This document shows positions 7,606-16,553 of a DNA stretch of 64,000 bases, in pieces. A program made the translations under genes and the position numbers. How positions within the stretch are numbered: the stretch's first letter is position 1; every line of letters begins with the position of its first letter. The stretch comes from Pseudomonadota bacterium (GTDB taxonomy: Bacteria > Pseudomonadota > Alphaproteobacteria > Sphingomonadales > Sphingomonadaceae). The DNA lies in contig JAKPHK010000066.1 in the NCBI GenBank assembly GCA_029550345.1, positions 1 through 64,000 on the forward strand, written 5' to 3'. A model generated the notes under the pieces. It worked only from the letters and a program-made list of their open reading frames with translations, ran no database searches and was not told where the DNA came from.

Positions 7606-10600
7606 GTGCCCACTGTCCTCAGCAGTCCCACCACAGCAACAGAATTCGGCCGATTCCCCGGCCAATTCGCCGTGCGCATCCTGCAGCTGGCGGTGCTTGG
7701 CCTGGCGGTGCTGGCTTGTCTGGGGACGGGGGCCTATCTTGCGCAGGAGCCTGACTGGCTGCGCACCGACATCTCCGCATTCGGCCCGCAGCACTTGATC
7801 GCCCTGCTCCTTGGCCTGTGGCTGCTGGTTCACAGCTTCCGGCATCCGAACCATGGTGTGCTTGTAATCGTCGCGCTGCTGGCAACCAATGCCTCCGAAA
7901 TCGCGGTGCGCTATTATGGCCTGCCCTCGCCCTTGCAGGCGATCCTGCTGACCACCGCGGCGGGTCTGTGCTACCGTTTCCTGGCGCCTTCGCGCGGGCA
8001 GAGGCCGGTACTGGTCCTTGATCCCCTGCTGGTGCCTTTGCTGCTTTATGCCGCCGTGATCCTGGCTTCGTCGATCCAGGCAGAACACCCTGGCGCGGCG
8101 GATGCGAAGCTGCTTGATCTGCTGAAGAGCATATTCCTGTTCGTCGTCGCGACGAACCTCGTCACCGCGCGGCAAGACCTGCGAACGGTTGTCTGGGTGC
8201 TGGTCCTTTCGGGCGCGCTGCTTGGCACGATCAGCGTGTTGCAGGTATTGACCGGCGCCTATGATACCGAACTGGGCGGTTTCGGCCGGATAAAGCTGGC
8301 CCAGATCGTGGGGGAAACCCGTGAACCGCGGATCGCCGGATCGGTTAGCGATCCCAATTTCTATGCCCAGATCCTGGTCATGCTGGCGCCGCTTGCGCTC
8401 TATCGGTTGTGGGAAGAAACCGCACCGCGCACCCGCCTGCTGGCCGGCTACGCCCTTGGCGCGATCGCACTGGCGGCGGTGTTCACCTATTCGCGCGGCG
8501 GGGCGCTGGCACTGGCACTGGTGCTGCTGATTGCGGTGATCCACAAGCGGGTTTCGCCGCGGCTGTTCCTGCTCGGCATCCTGGTGCTGGCGCCGCTCAG
8601 CCTGCTGATCCCTGATAGTTTCACGGGCCGCCTAACCACCCTGACCCAGATCACCGAAACCGACCAGTTGCAGGGCGTTAAGGGCGAGGACAGCTCATTT
8701 CGACAACGCAAGATCCTGATGACGGTCGCCTGGTCGATGTTCACCCAACATCCGCTGGTCGGGGTCGGCGCAGGCAACTATTCGGACCATTTCGATGAGT
8801 ATTCTGCCGAAATCGGCTCAACCCAGCGCAGTTACGACAAGTTCGGGATGGAGCACTTCCCGCACAGTCTTCCGCTGGAAATCCTGGCAGAAACCGGGCT
8901 GCTGGGCATGGCCGCATTCCTGACGATCGTAACTGCAACACTGCTGACCCTGCGGCGGGCCTATGCCGTGTTCAAACGGCGGGGAGACAGCAAGACCGCC
9001 AACCTGGTCTTCTCGCTCGGCCTTGCGGTCATTGCCTTTCTGATCACCAGCATATTTCTGCACGGCGCCTATATCCAGTACTTCTGGCTGCTGGTGACGA
9101 TCGCTGCCGCAGCCGGGCGGATCGCCGGAGGGCGCGCGCTGACGATCGCACCGACCGGGTCAGCCCGTGTGCCGACCAACAACACAATTCCACCCGCCCC
9201 CTCCGCTGCCCCGACGGACGGAGCGACCGGCCCGGCAGCCCCGCCCAGCAACGGGCCAAAAGTTGCCTATGTCATGTCGCGTTTTCCGCTGCTGACCGAA
9301 ACCTTCATCCTGCGCGAAATGCTTGAGCTTGAGCGGCAGCGCGTCCCGCTGGTGATCTTTCCGCTGCTGCGGGCGGATCCCGCCGTCCGCCATGCCGAGG
9401 TCGAGCGGCTGAAAGCCCCGGTCCATTACACCAGCTTCGTATCCCCGGCGATTCTTGCCGCCAATCTTTCTTTCCTGATCCGCAAGCCGGTCCGCTATCT
9501 GCGGCTGCTCGGCACGGTGCTGCGCGAAAACTGGGGATCGGCCAACCTGTTCTTCGGTGCACTGGGGATCTTTCCCAAGTCGGTCTATTTCGCGCGGCTG
9601 GTCGAACGGCACAGGATCGCCCACATCCACGCCCACTACGCGACCCACCCGGCGCTGTGCGCGCTGATCGCATCCGAACTTACCGGGATCGGCTTCAGTT
9701 TCACGGTCCACGCCCACGACATCTTCATCAACCGGCAGATGTTGCAGACCAAGGTTCGCAAGGCCCGGTTCGTGGCCGCGATCTCTGAATTCAACAAGGC
9801 CTATATCCTTGAACGCACGCCGGACCTTGCAGCCGATCGGATCAAGATCGTCCACTGCGGGATCGAACCTGCGCGCTATGCCGGAACCGCCGCCGCGCGC
9901 GCGCAAGCCGGGGTGCGGGACGAGGACAGGCTGACTGCGCTATGCGTCGCCAGCCTGCAACCCTACAAGGGCCTGCGCCACCTGATCGCCGCGATGGCCA
10001 AGGCGACTGCGGCGATGCCCGGTCTGCGCTGCATGATCATCGGCGAAGGGAATCAGCGGGCCGAGCTGGAGGCGCAGATCGCCGAACTCGGCCTGACCGA
10101 TCGGGTCGCATTGCTGGGCGGCCGGACCCAGGACGAGGTGGCGGCACTGTTGGGCCAGGCGGACCTGTTCGTGCTGCCAAGCGTGATCGCCAGCACCGGA
10201 CAGATGGAAGGCATCCCGGTTGCGCTGATGGAGGCGATGGCCAGCCGCCTGCCGGTCATCTCGACCCGGATTTCGGGAATCCCCGAACTGGTCGAGGATG
10301 GTGTGAGCGGCCTGCTGGCCGAGCCGGAGGACGAAGACGCGCTGGCCGCGGCGCTGATCGCGCTTGGCCAGGATCCGGCCCTGCGCGCGCGAATGGGCGA
10401 ATCCGGGCAGCAGAAGGTCAGCCAGGATTTTGACCTGCGCGGCAATGTCACGGTGCTGCGCCGCCAGTTCGAAAGGGTTCTGAAACGATCGATCGCGCTT
10501 GACGATCAGTTGGTACGCTGGGTCGAAAAGCGTGCTTCCGACCTGGCCGGTGGACACTGTTTCGTGACCTTTCGCGATATCGGCGGAGGTCGGGATTCGA

Positions 10601-11502
10601 TCGTTTACGAAACGGTTGCGCGCTGCCCCGATCGCAGCCGGCTCCACATGATCCTGAAACTGCACCGCCCGCACTGGGCAGAAGCCGATCAGGTTCTGGC
10701 CCAGGGCCGGCCACACGCCGAACAGGAATTCAAGGCCCTGACCGCACTGTGGGACTATCAGCAGCATGACGAAGCCGCGCTGGCCGTTCCGCGCCCGATC
10801 GGGTTCAACCGCTCCCACTCCGCCGTACTGATGGGAAAATCCCCCGGCGAGAAACTCTCGATCCACCTGCGCTGGGCCAGCTGGCGGAGCGGCGGCGCGC
10901 GGCCCTTGCCGGGCTGGTTCGAGGCGAGCGGAGCATGGCTGGCCGCGCTGCACCGGGTTTCGGCAACCCAAGGCGATAGTGCAGCGGTGATCGAGCGGCT
11001 GGAACGCGAATTTGCAGCCGATCTGGCGCACTGCCGCGAAGCGGGCCTTGATCCCCATCTTGCCGATGCCGCTGGGCGCCGGTTTGAAGCCAACCGAGAG
11101 CGATTTGCCGAGTGGTCAGCCCGGCAGGTCGGACAGCATTGCGATTTTGCGCCATACAATATCCTCGCCGCCGATAGCGGCGTGACGGTGATCGACTTTG
11201 AAGGCTTGCGCCCCGGTCTGGTCTATGAGGACATCGCCTATTTCCTGTGCATGGCGGAAATCATCCCGCGCTATCACCTCACCCGGTCCTCCAACGCGGC
11301 ACTGCGCGCACGGTTTCTTGCCGGCTACCGCGCCAGCGCCGAACTGGACGATGCCGCACTCGACTTTTTCGTCTTGCTGGCAACGATCAAGATCATGGGT
11401 AACAGCCCGGTGCTGCGCCCCGGCGGATCGCCTCTGGCCCGGGCCAAGCGCCTGCTGCGGCTGAACTTCTATCGCCGCACCTTGCGAAAGCGGCTGGCAT
11501 GA
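7606..11502 (+). CDS. Giant EPS fusion: Wzy-like polymerase + GT4 glycosyltransferase + APH-fold kinase
   Basis: One uninterrupted frame of 1298 residues from a GTG start. Residues ~25-510 are a multi-span O-antigen ligase/polymerase domain with the Wzy_C signatures FTYSRGGALALA, HPLVGVGAGNYSDH and HSLPLEILAETGLLGM. A Pro/Ala/Thr-rich linker (~517-550) leads to a GT-B glycosyltransferase of the WcaL/EpsE type (KVAYVMSRFPLLTETFILRE from 552, E868-x7-E876 in EGIPVALMEAMA, ending ~958). Residues ~960-1298 form an aminoglycoside phosphotransferase-like domain with the catalytic loop HCDFAPYN (H1178, D1180, N1185) and metal-binding Asp1197 in VIDFE. Each part is a known family; the three in one chain are unusual. 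The next gene overlaps by 4 bases. Polymerase versus ligase cannot be settled by sequence, but the neighbouring Wzz and Wzx favour polymerase. Confidence 0.88.
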   Translation: MPTVLSSPTTATEFGRFPGQFAVRILQLAVLGLAVLACLGTGAYLAQEPDWLRTDISAFGPQHLIALLLGLWLLVHSFRHPNHGVLVIVALLATNASEIAVRYYGLPSPLQAILLTTAAGLCYRFLAPSRGQRPVLVLDPLLVPLLLYAAVILASSIQAEHPGAADAKLLDLLKSIFLFVVATNLVTARQDLRTVVWVLVLSGALLGTISVLQVLTGAYDTELGGFGRIKLAQIVGETREPRIAGSVSDPNFYAQILVMLAPLALYRLWEETAPRTRLLAGYALGAIALAAVFTYSRGGALALALVLLIAVIHKRVSPRLFLLGILVLAPLSLLIPDSFTGRLTTLTQITETDQLQGVKGEDSSFRQRKILMTVAWSMFTQHPLVGVGAGNYSDHFDEYSAEIGSTQRSYDKFGMEHFPHSLPLEILAETGLLGMAAFLTIVTATLLTLRRAYAVFKRRGDSKTANLVFSLGLAVIAFLITSIFLHGAYIQYFWLLVTIAAAAGRIAGGRALTIAPTGSARVPTNNTIPPAPSAAPTDGATGPAAPPSNGPKVAYVMSRFPLLTETFILREMLELERQRVPLVIFPLLRADPAVRHAEVERLKAPVHYTSFVSPAILAANLSFLIRKPVRYLRLLGTVLRENWGSANLFFGALGIFPKSVYFARLVERHRIAHIHAHYATHPALCALIASELTGIGFSFTVHAHDIFINRQMLQTKVRKARFVAAISEFNKAYILERTPDLAADRIKIVHCGIEPARYAGTAAARAQAGVRDEDRLTALCVASLQPYKGLRHLIAAMAKATAAMPGLRCMIIGEGNQRAELEAQIAELGLTDRVALLGGRTQDEVAALLGQADLFVLPSVIASTGQMEGIPVALMEAMASRLPVISTRISGIPELVEDGVSGLLAEPEDEDALAAALIALGQDPALRARMGESGQQKVSQDFDLRGNVTVLRRQFERVLKRSIALDDQLVRWVEKRASDLAGGHCFVTFRDIGGGRDSIVYETVARCPDRSRLHMILKLHRPHWAEADQVLAQGRPHAEQEFKALTALWDYQQHDEAALAVPRPIGFNRSHSAVLMGKSPGEKLSIHLRWASWRSGGARPLPGWFEASGAWLAALHRVSATQGDSAAVIERLEREFAADLAHCREAGLDPHLADAAGRRFEANRERFAEWSARQVGQHCDFAPYNILAADSGVTVIDFEGLRPGLVYEDIAYFLCMAEIIPRYHLTRSSNAALRARFLAGYRASAELDDAALDFFVLLATIKIMGNSPVLRPGGSPLARAKRLLRLNFYRRTLRKRLA

Positions 11503-12974
11503 CCGCGGCGGGTGCCAACACTCCGGCGGCGGAAACGGTCGGGCAGCGCGCGGTTCAGGGTGTGGTCTGGACCTATCTGTCGTTCGCGGGCAGCAAGCTG
11601 CTGATCTTTGCCTCAACCGTAATTCTGGCGCGGCTGCTGGTGCCGAGCGAATTCGGTCTGGTTGGCTTTGCCCTGCTGGTGATCGGTTACATGGACACGG
11701 TCGGCGATTTCGGGATCAGCTCGGCCCTGATCTATGAGCATGAGCGGGTGGAAGAGGCGGCCGACGTGGCCTTCATCGTCAGCCTGATCGCCGGGCTGTT
11801 CTGGTATGCCATCGCCTATGCCGCAGCGCCGTGGGTGGCCGAATTCTTCCGCGAGCCCGAAGTGGTGCCGATCATGCGGGTCATGGCGCTCAGCTTCGTG
11901 ATCAATGCGCTGGGCAATACCCACGATGCAATCCTGCGCCGCGATCTGGCGTTTAAGAAGCGACTGGTGCCCGATTTTGCCATGGCCGCCTTCAAGGGGC
12001 TGTGCTCAGTCGGCTTCGCTTTCGCCGGGTTCGGGGTCTGGTCGCTGGTCTGGGGCCAGTTGATCGGGACCGCCGCCGCAACCATCGCCCTGTGGGCCGC
12101 GGTGCCTTGGCGTCCCGGCCTCAACGCCAGCTGGCAGGCCGCGCGCAAGATGCTGGGCTATGGCGGGCACATCGTTTCGGTGAACATCGTTTCGGCGATC
12201 GTCCACGATGTCGATTACCTAATCGTCGGCCGCCTGCTCGGCGCGACCGCGCTGGGCTATTACACTTTGGCCTGCCGCACGCCCGAGCTGCTGATCACGA
12301 CGGTTATCTGGGTGATCGGCAAAGTGACCTTTCCGGTCTATGCCAAGCTGCGCGGCGATCCGGCGGCATTGAGCAACGCCTTTCTGGTGACGCTGCGTTA
12401 TCTTTCGCTGATCACTTTGCCCGCCGGGCTTGGTCTGGCCTTTCTGGGTGGCACCTTCATGGTTGCCTTTTACGGCGAGAAATGGATGCCCGCCGCGCTG
12501 ACCATGCAGGCGCTGGCCGTTGCCGGAGCGTTGCGTTCGCTCGGCTCGCACGCTGGCGACGTTTACAGGGCGACCGGGCGTCCTGCGATCCTGACCAAGC
12601 TGGGGCTGCTGCGCGCGGCGGTGATCATTCCGGCGATGATCTGGGGCGCGCGCTATGGCATCCTGGGGGTCGCCGTGGCGCAAGTGATCGTTACCTGCGC
12701 CAGCACGGTACTCAACCTGGTCGTTGCCGGACGGATCCTCTCGCTTTCCCCTTGGGCGCTGTTTGGCGAATTCAAGTCGGCCGCGATTGGAAGCTCTGCG
12801 ATGCTGGTGGTGCTGGCGCTGGTCCAGCCTTTGTGGACAGGCCTTCCAAGCCTGATCCAATTGACGCTTGGCGTAACGATTGGCGCGGCGGTCTATTTCA
12901 CGGTCCTGATCGTTATCGACCGGCCCGTGCTGATCGAAGCGCGCCGGGCTCTGGCCGGATCGATGAAGCGGTGA
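11499..12974 (+). CDS. Wzx-like polysaccharide flippase
   Basis: A 491-residue integral membrane protein of the MATE/MOP superfamily (polysaccharide transporter, WzxC type). It starts with the family-typical AVQGVVWTYLSFAGSKLLIF and has about 12-14 hydrophobic segments. Such proteins move the undecaprenyl-linked repeat unit to the periplasmic face for polymerisation. Its ATG overlaps the stop of the fusion gene (ATGA) and its stop overlaps the next start, so translation is probably coupled. No key motif is missing, though this family has few invariant residues. Confidence 0.9.
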   Translation: MTAAGANTPAAETVGQRAVQGVVWTYLSFAGSKLLIFASTVILARLLVPSEFGLVGFALLVIGYMDTVGDFGISSALIYEHERVEEAADVAFIVSLIAGLFWYAIAYAAAPWVAEFFREPEVVPIMRVMALSFVINALGNTHDAILRRDLAFKKRLVPDFAMAAFKGLCSVGFAFAGFGVWSLVWGQLIGTAAATIALWAAVPWRPGLNASWQAARKMLGYGGHIVSVNIVSAIVHDVDYLIVGRLLGATALGYYTLACRTPELLITTVIWVIGKVTFPVYAKLRGDPAALSNAFLVTLRYLSLITLPAGLGLAFLGGTFMVAFYGEKWMPAALTMQALAVAGALRSLGSHAGDVYRATGRPAILTKLGLLRAAVIIPAMIWGARYGILGVAVAQVIVTCASTVLNLVVAGRILSLSPWALFGEFKSAAIGSSAMLVVLALVQPLWTGLPSLIQLTLGVTIGAAVYFTVLIVIDRPVLIEARRALAGSMKR

Positions 12975-14173
12975 TGAGCGACGTCCCGCCAGCCTTTGTC
13001 CGGCATTATCGGTTCCGGATCCCGCTCAGGCCGGCCGCTGTGCTGCGTTACTATCTGGATTTCCTGCTTGTGCCGCATTCGCGCGCCGAACTGGCGCGGG
13101 CGGCCCTGGCCCGGGCGATCAAGGCCCTGCCCCGGCTGGCGGCACTGGCGCTTGGCGCCCGTCAGGCAGAACGGCCCGACCCGGACCATTCGGCGCTGCC
13201 CAACACAGCGGCTTCACACGCCGGACTTGCCACGACCGGCCTGTCGGCAATCAGTCTTGGCGACTATCGCGATTCCGGGCGCGGCAAGGAGATCGCGTTC
13301 CTGTTCGCGCCGGAACAGGCCCGGCCCAGCGTTATCGCCAAGACCACCCCGGTTCCGCAGCAGCAAAGCAGGTTGCAACACGAACGTGACAGCCTGCTGG
13401 GTCTGCGGGCCAGCCTCGACGATGATCTTTGCGCCACCCTGCCGGTCCCCCTCGCGGTGTTCGACAGTCCGCAAGGTCTGACCTGTTGCGAAAGCCACCT
13501 GCCGGGCCGCGCGATCTATGTCGAAATGCGCGGAAGTTGGCGACCCGAACGGCTGGTCGAACGCCATTTTGGCTTGGCTCATGGCTGGCTGGCGCAGTTC
13601 CAGAAGGCGACCATCGCTGACCCGGCTGCAACCGGACTGGGCGAGGCAATGCGCGAGTTGCTCGAACAGGGCGGTCTGCCTGAGGCCGGGCAAGCCTTGC
13701 TGACGGAACGGATCGCGCTGGTCGCCAGTCTGGCCGAGCAAGCCTTGCCAAGCGTTGCGATTCACGGTGATTTCTGGGCGCGGAACATCCTGATCGAGGA
13801 TAGCCGGATTGCCGTATTCGATTGGGAACTGTTCCAGCGGCAAGGCCTTCCTTTAACCGACCCAATCCACTTCGCGATCAGCTATGGCCTAAGCTACCCA
13901 TGGCGGCTGGGCCGATGGGTCGATCGGGCCGAGGCTTTCCGGCGGAGCTTCGATCCGGCTGGCCCGCTGCGTCCGGTGATCGAACGGCATCTGCGCGGCC
14001 ACTGCCGGGCAATGGGGCTTGATCCGCGCTGGATCGATCCGGCGATCACATCCTACCTTGCGGAGCGCGTGCTGGAAGAAGCCGCAGCGGGCGAACAGCC
14101 CCGGCGCGGCGACTGGCGCCGGATCTTTGCCAGCTATGCGGAGATGGGCCAATGCGCCTGCTTTGGCTGCTAG
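12974..14173 (+). CDS. APH-fold (aminoglycoside phosphotransferase-like) kinase of the EPS operon
   Basis: A 399-residue soluble protein whose C-terminal half has the APH/choline-kinase catalytic loop HGDFWARN (H264, D266, N271) and the metal-binding Asp283 in VFDWELFQ. The N-terminal half shows a degenerate nucleotide-binding lobe around SVIAKTTPVPQQQSRLQHE. The family phosphorylates small hydroxyl compounds. Inside an EPS operon the substrate is more likely a sugar, a polyol or a lipid than an antibiotic; this is inference. The start (ATGA overlap with the flippase) is well supported, although the frame stays open far upstream inside the flippase gene. The 3' end overlaps the following glycosyltransferase by 22 bases. 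Confidence 0.75.
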   Translation: MSDVPPAFVRHYRFRIPLRPAAVLRYYLDFLLVPHSRAELARAALARAIKALPRLAALALGARQAERPDPDHSALPNTAASHAGLATTGLSAISLGDYRDSGRGKEIAFLFAPEQARPSVIAKTTPVPQQQSRLQHERDSLLGLRASLDDDLCATLPVPLAVFDSPQGLTCCESHLPGRAIYVEMRGSWRPERLVERHFGLAHGWLAQFQKATIADPAATGLGEAMRELLEQGGLPEAGQALLTERIALVASLAEQALPSVAIHGDFWARNILIEDSRIAVFDWELFQRQGLPLTDPIHFAISYGLSYPWRLGRWVDRAEAFRRSFDPAGPLRPVIERHLRGHCRAMGLDPRWIDPAITSYLAERVLEEAAAGEQPRRGDWRRIFASYAEMGQCACFGC

Positions 14174-15303
14174 ATTCGCTCGCGGTCGGCGGCGCCGAGC
14201 GGCTGGCGGCGATCTTCGCGCGCCAGGCCGCTGCCAACGGTATCAGCCTGCATGTCGCGGTGCTGAGCGTGATCGACGGAAACCCGCTTGCGGCAGAGCT
14301 GAAAGCGGCAGGCGTTCCGGTAACGGTGCTGCGCGCCCGCAACCTGCGCGATATCGCCGCGTTCCGGCGCCTGCTCAAGCTGCTGCGCGATGAGCGGATC
14401 GAGCTGATCCATGCCCATCTGACCTATGCCGAGATCTGGGGAAGGCTGGCCGGATCGCTGAGCGGCATTCCGGTCGTATCCACCGCACACGTCCGCCGCT
14501 ATACCAACCCCCACGACCCGCACCCGCGCGACCGCCGGATCGAAGCGGTGGTCGGCTTCGTCCGGCGGCATTTTGGTGGACCGGTAATCGCCGTTTCGGA
14601 TGCCCTGCGTCAACGCCTTGTCGCAGGCGGGCTTCCCGACACCCGGATCGTGACCGTGCGAAACGGGATAGAAACGGAAAACTTCAAGTCCCCTTCAGGT
14701 TTAGACACCAAAGCCTTGCGCGCCAGCCTAGGCATTCCGCCGACGGTTCCGCTGATCCTGACTCTGGCAGTGATCCGCGAGGGCAAAGGGCATGACCTGC
14801 TGGTCGATGCCGCACCCGCAGTGCTTGATCGCATTCCCGATGCGCACTTTCTGTTTGTGGGCGGCGGACCGCTGGAAGACGTGCTGCGCAAGCAGATCGC
14901 CAAGGCCGGTCTGGCCGACCGGATTCACCTGGCGGGGATGCGCAGCGACGTTGCCCGGATCATGGCAACCGCCGACCTGTTCGTCCTGCCGTCCTCGCAA
15001 TTCGATTCGTTGCCGACCGTGGTGATGGAAGCCATGGCTGCCGGCCTGCCGGTGATCGCCTTTGCCTCTGGCGGGGTGTCTGAAATCGTGGCGGACGGAG
15101 AGACCGGACAGGTTCTGACCCGGACCGATCCCGCAGCCCTGGCCGATGCCATTTCTGCCCTGCTGTCCGATCCGGCCCGCGCGAAGGCAATGGGCGAAGC
15201 GGGCCGGGCGCGGGTGCAGAGTGAATTCAGCTCCGACATATGGGTCGAACGTCTGCACTTGCTCTATCGCCAACTGACACAGCGCGGCGGAGGCGCGGCA
15301 TGA
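14152..15303 (+). CDS. GT4-type glycosyltransferase
   Basis: A 383-residue GT-B fold enzyme. The N-terminal acceptor domain opens with LLWLLDSLAVGGAERLAAIF, and the C-terminal donor domain contains VPLILTLAVIREGKGHDLLV and the E-x7-E region around SLPTVVMEAMAAGLPVIAFA. The first E of the motif is replaced (SQFDSLPTVVMEAMA), which occurs in some GT4 members. It probably adds one sugar to the lipid-linked repeat unit on the cytoplasmic face. It starts inside the previous gene and overlaps the next one by 4 bases. Confidence 0.9.
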   Translation: MRLLWLLDSLAVGGAERLAAIFARQAAANGISLHVAVLSVIDGNPLAAELKAAGVPVTVLRARNLRDIAAFRRLLKLLRDERIELIHAHLTYAEIWGRLAGSLSGIPVVSTAHVRRYTNPHDPHPRDRRIEAVVGFVRRHFGGPVIAVSDALRQRLVAGGLPDTRIVTVRNGIETENFKSPSGLDTKALRASLGIPPTVPLILTLAVIREGKGHDLLVDAAPAVLDRIPDAHFLFVGGGPLEDVLRKQIAKAGLADRIHLAGMRSDVARIMATADLFVLPSSQFDSLPTVVMEAMAAGLPVIAFASGGVSEIVADGETGQVLTRTDPAALADAISALLSDPARAKAMGEAGRARVQSEFSSDIWVERLHLLYRQLTQRGGGAA

Positions 15304-16553
15304 CCGGCGCGCCGCGGATCATGGTGGTGGAGTTCTTCGGGCGCGGAGGGCTGGTTCATTACGCCTACCAGATGTGTCAGGCTTTGGCCGAGCAGGGCGC
15401 GGCAGTAGAGCTGGTTACCGACCACGATTACGAGCTGGCCGCCCTGCCCCATGCCTTTCCGGTGCGACGCCTGTTCCGCCTGTGGGACCCGCGCCCCGCC
15501 GGTGAGGCAGACTGGTCCAACGCGGTTGGAGCGCGGATCGCCCGGTTGGTCCGGCGGATCGGCCGCGGGCTGATCCATTACCGCGAATGGGCGCGGCTGA
15601 TGGCGCTGATCCGGCGCGAAAAGCCGGACGTGGTGCAGTTCGGCGAAATCCGCTTTGCGACCGATCTGCTGCCGCTGTTGATCCTGCGCGCGTTGAGGGT
15701 GCGACTGGCCGATGTCTGCCACAACGTCGCGCCGTTTGACGTCGGTTCGGGCAACGACAACCTGACGCATGAGACGCGTCTTCACCGCAAGCTGTTTGGC
15801 TGGATCTATGTCTGCTTCGACACGATCTTTGTCCATTCAGAGGTCAATCGCAGCGAGTTCGTCCGGCTCTATGGCGGCGATCCGGCGCGGATCTGCGTGA
15901 TCCCCCACGGCAATGAGGATATGTTCCGATTGTCCGCCGCCAAAGAAGAGGAAACCGCGCTGGCGCGCCAGTTGGGGATGGATCGCACCGCGCCGACGGT
16001 GCTGTTCTTCGGCACCCTCACCAAATACAAAGGTCTGGACCTGCTGCTTGAGGGTTTTGCCCTGGCCCGGCACGATATGCCGACCGCGCGGCTGGTGATT
16101 GCCGGTTTTCCGAACCCCGACGTCGATGTCGCTGCGCTGCTGGCCCGCGCCGACCGGCCTGATCTGCTTGGCGCGGTACGGTTCCATCTTGAATATGTTG
16201 CGATGGAAGATGTCGCAGGTCTGTTCGCCGGTGCCAGCCTTGCGGTCTTTCCCTACCACATGATCTACCAGAGCGGCGCGCTGCAAATCGCCTACAGCTT
16301 TGCCGTGCCGGTGGTTGCCACCCGGATCGGCGGACTGGCTGAAGCGGTGCTGGATGGAGAGAGCGGATTGCTGGTCCCGCCGCGCGATCCCGCCGCGCTG
16401 GCCGAAGCGATGACAAGCCTGCTGCGCGATCCGGCCCGAGCCGCCACCATGGGCAAGCGTGGCCGCGAATTGTCCGAAGCGGCCTTTTCGTGGACAGCAA
16501 TCGCCGGGCAGGTCTGGCAGGCCTATGCCAAGGCATCGGAGGCGGCACAGTGA
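15300..16553 (+). CDS. Glycosyltransferase, GT-B fold (GT4-like)
   Basis: A 417-residue protein from the ATG at 15300, which overlaps the previous stop (ATGA). The N-terminus MVVEFFGRGGLVHYAYQMCQ is a donor/acceptor loop typical of GT-B enzymes. The C-terminal domain shows TVLFFGTLTKYKGLDLLLEG, VFPYHMIYQSGALQIAYSF and VPVVATRIGGLAEAVLDGES. The frame is open upstream, but only this start has sensible spacing. Sugar donor and linkage are unknown. Confidence 0.88.
   Translation: MTGAPRIMVVEFFGRGGLVHYAYQMCQALAEQGAAVELVTDHDYELAALPHAFPVRRLFRLWDPRPAGEADWSNAVGARIARLVRRIGRGLIHYREWARLMALIRREKPDVVQFGEIRFATDLLPLLILRALRVRLADVCHNVAPFDVGSGNDNLTHETRLHRKLFGWIYVCFDTIFVHSEVNRSEFVRLYGGDPARICVIPHGNEDMFRLSAAKEEETALARQLGMDRTAPTVLFFGTLTKYKGLDLLLEGFALARHDMPTARLVIAGFPNPDVDVAALLARADRPDLLGAVRFHLEYVAMEDVAGLFAGASLAVFPYHMIYQSGALQIAYSFAVPVVATRIGGLAEAVLDGESGLLVPPRDPAALAEAMTSLLRDPARAATMGKRGRELSEAAFSWTAIAGQVWQAYAKASEAAQ

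Noticed and set aside
12002..12973. N-terminal extension of the APH-like EPS kinase through the flippase gene
   Set aside because: The extension is the shadow of the Wzx gene in another frame; the ATGA overlap at 12974 gives a normal start and domain layout.
12974..14173. Aminoglycoside resistance gene
   Set aside because: The APH-type catalytic loop alone does not show drug phosphorylation, and the gene is locked into an EPS operon by overlaps on both sides.
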